64,000 nt of DNA, taken from the NCBI GenBank assembly GCA_025765595.1, contig JAIVFH010000071.1, positions 115,368 through 179,367 of the forward strand. The letters are read 5' to 3'. Source of the DNA: Obelidium mucronatum. Its lineage: Eukaryota > Chytridiomycota > Chytridiomycetes > Chytridiales > Chytriomycetaceae. Under the pieces are notes generated by a model. That model was not told where the DNA came from, did not search any database, and was given only the letters and a program-made list of their open reading frames with translations. Positions 58,061 through 64,000 of the stretch are shown piece after piece. Both the position numbers and the translations under genes were made by a program. Each line of letters opens with the position of its first letter. The first letter of the stretch is position 1.

Positions 58061-60248
58061 TTATTCATCCTCTTCTTCCTCATCCCCCTCTTCTTCCTCA
58101 TCCCCTTCCACTCCTTCACCATCATCTTTGTTGGCGTCTTCATCATCTTCCTCGTCATCCTTTTCTTGTTGTTCCCCCTCCGCTTCCATTTTGTCTTCGC
58201 TTTCGTTTCTAATAACTCTTTTCTTCTTTGAAATTCTGCTCTGGATGTCGGCGTTTCTCAAGTCTGCGAGACACCACATAATGAAATCCGCTTGGACAGG
58301 CTCGTGGAAGCGAATCAGGTGAGCGGTTTGATCGAACCACTTGGCACACTGTTCTGCCGCGGACATGTTAAACCTTCCCTTTCCATTTGCAGGCCCTCCG
58401 GACGTCAATTCCTTGAATTTTGCTGGATCGCAATGCTGTGTACAGAAGTTGTCCCTGTGCATCCGAAAGTGGAACCTGTCAACCACAAAAGTAACAGTCT
58501 TGTACAAGAACCTGATTCCAACAAAGATCGGTGGTAAGTATAAGAACAGAACACTATATAATGAAAAGAGCGCGTAATAATAAATAAGTAAGTGCACCTT
58601 TCATATATTGCGAATTTTCCTGCTACGTGTCGGGCGCGTAGGGATTGGAGCAAGCAGCAGGCTCTATCGTAGAAAACAAAGGTCGGTACTTCGCCCATTC
58701 GCGCAAAACAGTGGCATAAGAAGCGAGAAATAAAGGTAGAAGATTCAAAAGAGTACATCTTAGATATTCCAATGATCATGCCGCAGCTCCACACAGCCAT
58801 AAATATTCCAGGCAGGAACCGCTGCTTCAGACTGTACTTGAACCACTGATCCGCTACTAACTCTTTTTCTTGTGTATCAATATGCACTGTAGATGTTCGC
58901 GTTTTCTTGGACTTTCGTGTAGCTTTAAAGTCCTTGTTCCACTGTTTCCCAATGATTTCCTGGACAGTCGTGTTGTGAGAGCTGAGTCCGCAGGTACTCA
59001 AAACAGTGTCTGTCTTTTTTGCCTTGCAGCCAGAGATGATGCACTCATTCCTCAGCTGGGCATGCTGATGAGCAGAACAATGTGTTCACACCAAGAATAG
59101 GCAACACACAGCCAGGCACAGAACACAAGAGATGCCCCATGACTTTCCCATCCATTACACTGCCAGAGATTTCTTTTCCATTGTAAAACTGGTGGCACCC
59201 GTTGCAGCGGTGACACCATTTCTTGCTAAAGTAATCAGTCATGAACGTGACGTATTCCCGCATTCGCGGGCCTGATGTCATGAATAGAATCACCTGTTTT
59301 TGGTAAGTATGGACCCAGAAACAGGGAGTTGCTCCACACATGTGTTGTTTTGGGGGCCCAGGAAGGTCTGAAGTGAGTGAACCGCATATGTTCATAGTCA
59401 TCATTGGCAGGGATCTTGGAGATGTACTGCTGCAGTAGTAGCATGTGATACACGTAAAATCCTCGTTTGAAGATCACTGCGCTGTCTGGATCAGGCACTT
59501 TGATGGTTGGGAAGGCCAGTGAATATGTGCGCTGCTCACGATACAGCTTCACCCTATGTGCGAGGCATGAGTAAATAAGCAATATAGTATTTAACATGCA
59601 AGAAAATACCAACAGAAGGCCAGATGGCAGGTGCTTTAGCCAGAGATCCGCAAAAGGTGTGGTGACGTAGTACTGCTCATTGATCTTGAGGAAGCCAACT
59701 GACAGGATTGTTTCAAGCGGATACATCTCTATCAACTGCTTCTGTTTGTCTTCGCTCATGTACGCGACAGAATCCACATTGTTCCACATGCAGCATTTAG
59801 TGCAGTTGCCCTTGAACAGCAACACTTGGTATGGGCCTTCCATCCCCAACACCACTACTTGTGTGCTGCTGAAAGTCAAGTTTTCGGTGCACCTGTGGCA
59901 TTGCAAGAATGGAGCCACAAGGACAGATAGCTGGACAGATGCCTGGGCACTGGAATACTCTGTCAGCCAAGGTAAATACTTTTTCATTGGTCAAGGAAAA
60001 CTGCTTGGAGATGTGATCACAGATGGCCCTCATGCAGTTGTTGTTGTCATATAGTTTGACTGCGGACTTGTACCTATGTAGGAATGGCCCAGCACAACTA
60101 CCGCTCTTGCTTCATCTATGAAGGACATGTTGGTTGTTTTTACTTTTGTTGTTCTGTGCATTCCAGAATGCCACCATTCTTTGCAACTCATTTTTGATAA
60201 GTTTGGGTTCAGCCTGATGGGGAAAACCAACCAATTCAGTGGATTCAA
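58061..60248 (-). CDS. KDZ-type transposase with CxC5 and CxC6 zinc clusters
   Basis: Multi-exon minus-strand gene of the KDZ (Kyakuja-Dileera-Zisupton) transposon class known from fungi. The order is as in the family. First a CxC5-like cluster (QCHRCTENLTFSSTQVVVLG, NCTKCCMWNN). Then a helical part (VKLYREQRTYSLAFPTIKVP; intron in phase after HLPSGL). Then a CxC6-like cluster (CHRCNGCHQFYNG, VMDGKVMGHLLCSVPGC, LFCSSACPAEE, STCGLSSHNTTVQE). The catalytic region has FARMGEVPTFVFYDRACCLL, VDRFHFRMHRDNFCTQHCDP and NMSAAEQCAKWFDQTAHLIR with FIMWCLADLRN. A long Glu/Asp tail ends it. Most of the core is open apart from introns. The 5' exon junctions near 59,970-60,110 need a frame change that I could not resolve, so damage there is possible. 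Confidence 0.78.
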
Positions 60249-60539
60249 CTGGAAGTATTTTGGTTTAGTAATAGATTTAATTTAATTAAAGTAAAACCTG
60301 GGTTAACTGAGCCAAAGAAGACATCAACCAGTAGCATGCTTTTTTTTGAAGGGCAAAGTTCCTTCTTTTATACTTTTTTTGGAAGGGTGCATGCCTTTTT
60401 CATTTTCAAACAACTTTCATTACAAGGTCATTACAAGACAAAATATTCATTACAAGTGCCTTACTAAAACAAATAGTCATTACAAGCTCATTACAAGAAA
60501 AAAGTCATTACAAGTTAATAACAAGAAAAAAAGTATAAA

Positions 60540-60960
60540 ACAAACTGACAAAAACTTATTGCAATGCAAACTTTTTTTCTTACTATTTTTAAGTTTTTTT
60601 TAAGTTTTTAATAAATTTTTATTTTAGTTTAATAAATTTTTATTTTATTTTTATTTTTAGTTTTAATTTATTTTTATTTTATTTATTTTTATTTCTATTT
60701 TATTTTTATCTTTATTTTTATTTTATTTATTTTTATTTTTATTTTATTTATTTTATTTTATTTTTATGTTATTTTTATTTTTATTTTTATTTTATTTTAT
60801 TTTTATTTTATTTTTATTTTATTTTTATTTTATTTTTTTAATTTATTTTCATTTTATTTTTATTTTATTTTATTTTATTTTTATTTTATTTTAATTTTAT
60901 TTATATTTTATTTTTTTTTATTTTATTTTTTTGTTTTTTTTACAATTTTTAACTGTTTCT
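60540..60960 (+). repeat. TTTTATTTTTA-type low-complexity tract
   Basis: About 400 bp made almost only of T runs broken by single A's, built from irregular TTTTA/TTTTTA units (TTTTATTTTATTTTTATTT). It follows a block of dispersed CATTACAAG motifs at 60417-60520 and lies upstream of the KDZ gene start. Confidence 0.9.
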
Positions 60961-61112
60961 TTTTTATTTATTTATTTATTAACTGTTTCATTTGCTTTAT
61001 TTAGTAACTTGTATTTATTTCTTTGCTTTTTGATGATAAGTTTAGTTTTAATAGTTGAGGCTGGGCAGTAAGTTGGTTTCACTTGGTTTGGCCTAAACAA
61101 GGTTCCATTGGG

Positions 61113-61161
61113 CTGCAACCTGCACTGCGAAGAAGCAAAGTGACTGAGCGTATGTCTCTAG
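61113..61161 (+). mobile_element. isolated Helitron-like 3' end
   Basis: TGCAACCTGCACTGCGAAGAAGC...GTATGTCTCTAG, the 49-bp 3' terminus of the family, with no matching 5' end upstream. The sequence before it is unlike copies A-D, so it is either a truncated copy or the end of a different, longer relative. Confidence 0.75.
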
Positions 61162-61201
61162 TTACAAAGGTATGTGTTTGTTATAGTTTAGCGCTCACCT
61201 T

Positions 61202-62418
61202 CTAATTGCGAAAACGAGACCAATAGGAAGTTGCAACCACATGCGATCCCATCTTTGGGATCTTCACATCCTCGTTTCTTGCGTGCTCAAACAGCGGGGA
61301 CTTCAAGTTCCACCTGGAGAGCAAAAATTCAACGTTCAGGATCAACTTCAGTGTTGTGGTGGATGAGGAAGACGCGGAACCGCCCGTGGTATGGCCAGCA
61401 CTGTTCCTACCGGATCGAAACGTGGTGATCCCAGCGGAGCATGGGGAGGCAATTGTTTCCATGTTCAACATGAAAAACATGGGACCAGGATGTGGCATTC
61501 AGGGGAGCGACGATTTGTGGAGGCAGCGCAGTTGGCGGCGGAGGCAGATACTAGAAAGCGGAGAATCTCGCTGATTCTGGCAGATGGAATGGGAACAGCG
61601 AGTTGGGCGGTGAAGCGCAACCAGGACAGGTTTGTGGGAAGTGCTGTTGCAGGTTGCTTGTCAACCTGTCATGTTAAGGGGGAGTTTGAGGGGGTTGGAG
61701 GCCAATTCCTTGTAGTTCTATTTATAGAAAAGGTGTTGCTACTTTGTTGAAATGGTTTGGGGGTTAAAAGGGGTTTTCTTAATTGTTCTATTTTTAGAAA
61801 ATGGACAAGTTCCAGCCGCTATTTTGCTTAGAATTAAAAGAAAATGACATGGAAACCAAAGGCCGCTCCAGGTTCCATTGATCACTCCCAAACAAAACAC
61901 AAAGGTTCAACTGTCTTAAGAAGAGTTTTTAACCCATGTGATTATGTCACATTTTTTGAAGGGTCCTGAGTAATTATGTTTTACTTATTTAATTTTCCGG
62001 CATGCTTGTCCACCTGAAAACCAGAATAAGCTTTCCTCTAATTGATTTCATCAACTAACACAAATAATGGAGGCTCTAAAAGAAGGCAAAATAAGAATTG
62101 ACTCAAAGCCAGAGTAATGCCTAGTAAGCAGTGTGGATTGCAGGCAGACTCATGATAAGAATCTGTCTGCTTTTGGCTTGTATGATATCTTCTGGTCATC
62201 CCCCAAGATTTTAAAATTGGAAACAAAGAAGACAGCGTCTGTTGTAATCCCATAAAGTCCTAATTTCTCTGGAGTTGCAACCTGCACTGCGAAGAAGCAA
62301 AGTGACTGAGCGTATGTCTCTAGTGGTGGAGAAGTGGGGAGTTACCTTCAACATTAATCGCGATGCCACAGATCGTAATCGGAAGATACGGGAATCAGTT
62401 TTGCAAGCTTTGGGTTGA
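61202..62418 (+). pseudogene. unknown transposon-type gene split by Helitron-like copy D
   Basis: Plus-strand protein-like exons: NSTFRINFSVVVDEEDAEPP, VVWPALFLPDRNVVIPAEHG and EAIVSMFNMKNMGPG, then after a frame change RKRRISLILADGMGTASWAV to about 61646. After the insertion the frame resumes (VEKWGVTFNINRDATDRNRK) and stops at 62418. An inverted, uninterrupted relative of its last part is at 62716-63035. The family is not recognised. The downstream AT-rich sequence is part of the inverted repeat. Confidence 0.5.
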
Positions 62419-63035
62419 GCAATGTGCAATTATTTACTATCCATTTATTTAATTATTTATTAATAATAAACAGCTGTTTTCCTTATTTTATGCATTTTTT
62501 GTGATTTATTCTTGAGTTTTAGTGATGGTTGGGGGGTGGCAGCTTGTGAACCAGTGGCTTGCAGCTCGCGCCCCACATAAAAAGGTACAGAGCGGCCTGC
62601 CAACAGGCCGTGGCACAGGTCACAAGCGGCCCGCTAGCGGCTTGTCTGCAGGCCGCAAGCGGCCCGTGAGCTTGCAAGGTCTGGCTCGCTTCCCCAATTG
62701 ACAAGCCACTGGTTCACAGGCCGCTACCCCCCCAACCATCACTAAAACTCAAGAATAAGTCACAAAAAATGTATAAAATAAGGAAAATAGCTGTTTATTA
62801 TTAATAAATAATTAAATAAATTTATAGTAAATAAATGCACATTGCTCAACCCAAAGCTTGCAAAACTGATTCCCGTATCTTCCAATTGCGATCTGTGGCA
62901 TTGCGATTGATGTTGAAGGTAACCCCCTGCGTCTCCACCACAGCGCTTTCTGCAAGCTTTCCTGGTCAGCTCGCTGGTCCCATTCCATCTGCCAGAATCA
63001 GCCGGATTCTCCGCTTTCTAGTATCTGTTGCAAAA
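61548..63035. repeat. large inverted duplication with GC-rich centre
   Basis: The plus-strand sequence 61548-61646 joined with 62324-62560 matches the reverse complement of 62716-63035. The matched segment includes AGATACTAGAAAGCGGAGAA, GGAAGATACGGGAATCAG and the AT-rich stretch TTATTAATAATAAACAGCT. The about 155-bp centre (62561-62715) is GC-rich and carries GGCCCGCTAGCGGC-like motifs and TCTGGCTCGCTTCCCC, which resembles the tip of the 252-bp inverted repeats of the 6.2-kb element. It is foldback-like in structure. Confidence 0.75.
61647..62323 (+). mobile_element. Helitron-like element, copy D
   Basis: 677 bp, TTGCAGGTTGC...GTCTCTAG. The flanks GGAAGTGCTG and TGGTGGAG join to match the uninterrupted paralogue on the minus strand at about 62940-62965 (AGCGCTGTGGTGGAG). 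This gives a direct empty-site comparison with no target duplication. Confidence 0.88.
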
Positions 63036-63220
63036 AGGCTGAAAGTAACAGGCAAAAGTGGGATCAAAGAGAAAGTGATATCACCAAGTACAGAAGCACA
63101 TGCAATAAAGGAAAACCCTCTGACACCATTAAGGGATTTTTCCTTGCCAATACATTGGACCTACAGCGTTGTGTTGACTGTGACTGGCTGCTTTGCCCCA
63201 CCAGGCTGAACGCAAACCTA

Positions 63221-63306
63221 TTGCAGGTTGCTTGTCAACCTGTCATGTTAAGGGGGAGTTTGAGGGGGTTGAAAGGCAATTCCTTGTAGTTCTATTTTTA
63301 GAAAAT
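63221..63306 (+). mobile_element. Helitron-like 5' end, copy E, truncated
   Basis: TTGCAGGTTGCTTGTCAACC...TTCTATTTTTAGAAAATG, the first 86 bp of the family, preceded by A. It then switches to sequence (TTTTTGTGCATTCTTGACAT) also found at 53655-53690 next to the Harbinger transposase. Confidence 0.75.
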
Positions 63307-64000
63307 GTATTTATTTTTGTGCATTCTTGACATTTGAAGTTACAACCAATTGGGATTCCCAACTTTATGAAAACAAAGATAAAAATAAACAAAGTCTGGA
63401 GAATGATCAAAGCTGAAAAGATGGAAAGGGGGGTGTTCTTTGGGTACTATTTCAAACTAGGGAGCCTGGCTACTGCAACAAACAAAAAACACAAGTCAAG
63501 GAAGAAAAAAATGGCCTAATCCTGATGCTGGCCACCCAAAACCTGAACAGATTTGGCATATGCCAGGGTTACCCATACTAACATGCCAGGGTTACCCATA
63601 CAAACATGGCAAAAAAACACTTTGCAGAAATTTTTCTGTATGTGTTCTATTTTTCTTGCTAACAGCCCTAGACTTGAGAGGATATTGACTTAGGTAATAC
63701 ATGTTAATAATGGCTAGGTTAAGTTTGCTTCACCTCTAACCCAGCCCCATGACCATCTGGTAACATGACAGGTCAAACTGAACCCACTTACATATTAAGA
63801 GGAATAATAAAAGGAATTTAAGCTGGGGGGTGTGTTAGAAAATAAGCTGGATGCATTTCAGGGGGGCACAACAAATTAAATACTAAGAGGAATTAGTTGT
63901 ACATACTTTTATTATAAAAATAAATATGGAAAAATATAAGAATGGCAATGAAGCTTTTCAAAGAAGAAGAAAAAGGAAGGGGAAATCTAAAAACTTTCTG
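63307..64000. other. unannotated end of window
   Basis: AT-rich repeat-like DNA. It starts with about 50 bp similar to 53655-53705 and contains a 22-25 bp tandem doublet (CATGCCAGGGTTACCCATAC, about 63560-63605). A 61-codon frame at 63334-63519 has no recognisable content. No gene is called. Confidence 0.4.

Overview
The window is nuclear DNA of a eukaryote. Nearly every recognisable gene is split by short GT-AG introns (about 50-110 bp, often with a CTGAC/CTAAT-like branch site and a pyrimidine tract), and genes are monocistronic, each with its own promoter. The gene set (divergent alpha/beta tubulin, single-chain NADH-type glutamate synthase, SCAPER, site-2 protease, a TKL-like kinase with Sel1 repeats, plant-style LRR protein, alpha-kinase) and the transposon set (KDZ with CxC5/CxC6 clusters, Harbinger, Helitron-like, Ginger-like) fit an early-diverging, probably zoosporic (chytrid-like) fungus. 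That placement is inference; other opisthokont-like protists are not excluded.

Bases 1-44,350 are gene-dense host DNA. In order: alpha-tubulin (-, partial) and beta-tubulin (+) sharing a 308-bp promoter; quinone oxidoreductase (-); SCAPER (+); a 2.3-kb gene-poor stretch; an alpha-helical orphan (+); an array of 14 perfect hairpins; an F-box-like protein (-); a GRAM-domain membrane protein (-); a multi-pass RING-H2 ligase (-); NAD(P)HX dehydratase (-); a small host gene cut by a 3350-bp transposon; a Sel1 protein kinase (-); glutamate synthase (-); a nucleoredoxin-like protein (+); site-2 protease (+); two orphans; an F-box-like/LRR protein (+); a SAP-domain protein (-) divergent from a DNAJC28-type protein (+).

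Bases 44,350-64,000 are a nested transposon graveyard: a LINE fragment, a 6.2-kb element with 252-bp terminal inverted repeats, a broken Harbinger transposase with its Myb-like partner, a KDZ transposase, a 1.5-kb inverted duplication, six copies or fragments of a Helitron-like non-autonomous family, and many 25-28 bp palindromes of the form TTCCAATA...TATTGGAA.

The most interesting object is at 19,265-22,614. It is a complete TIR transposon (26-bp perfect inverted repeats, 4-bp TTAT target duplication) whose two genes are an integrase-type transposase with an N-terminal helix-turn-helix and an alpha-kinase. Both genes start close to a terminus and converge, so the kinase is a built-in part of the element. 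Removing the element and one TTAT restores an open reading frame of the interrupted host gene. The second strong result is the Helitron-like family, whose exact ends (TTGCAGGTTGC...CTAG, no target duplication) are fixed by three independent reconstructed empty sites.
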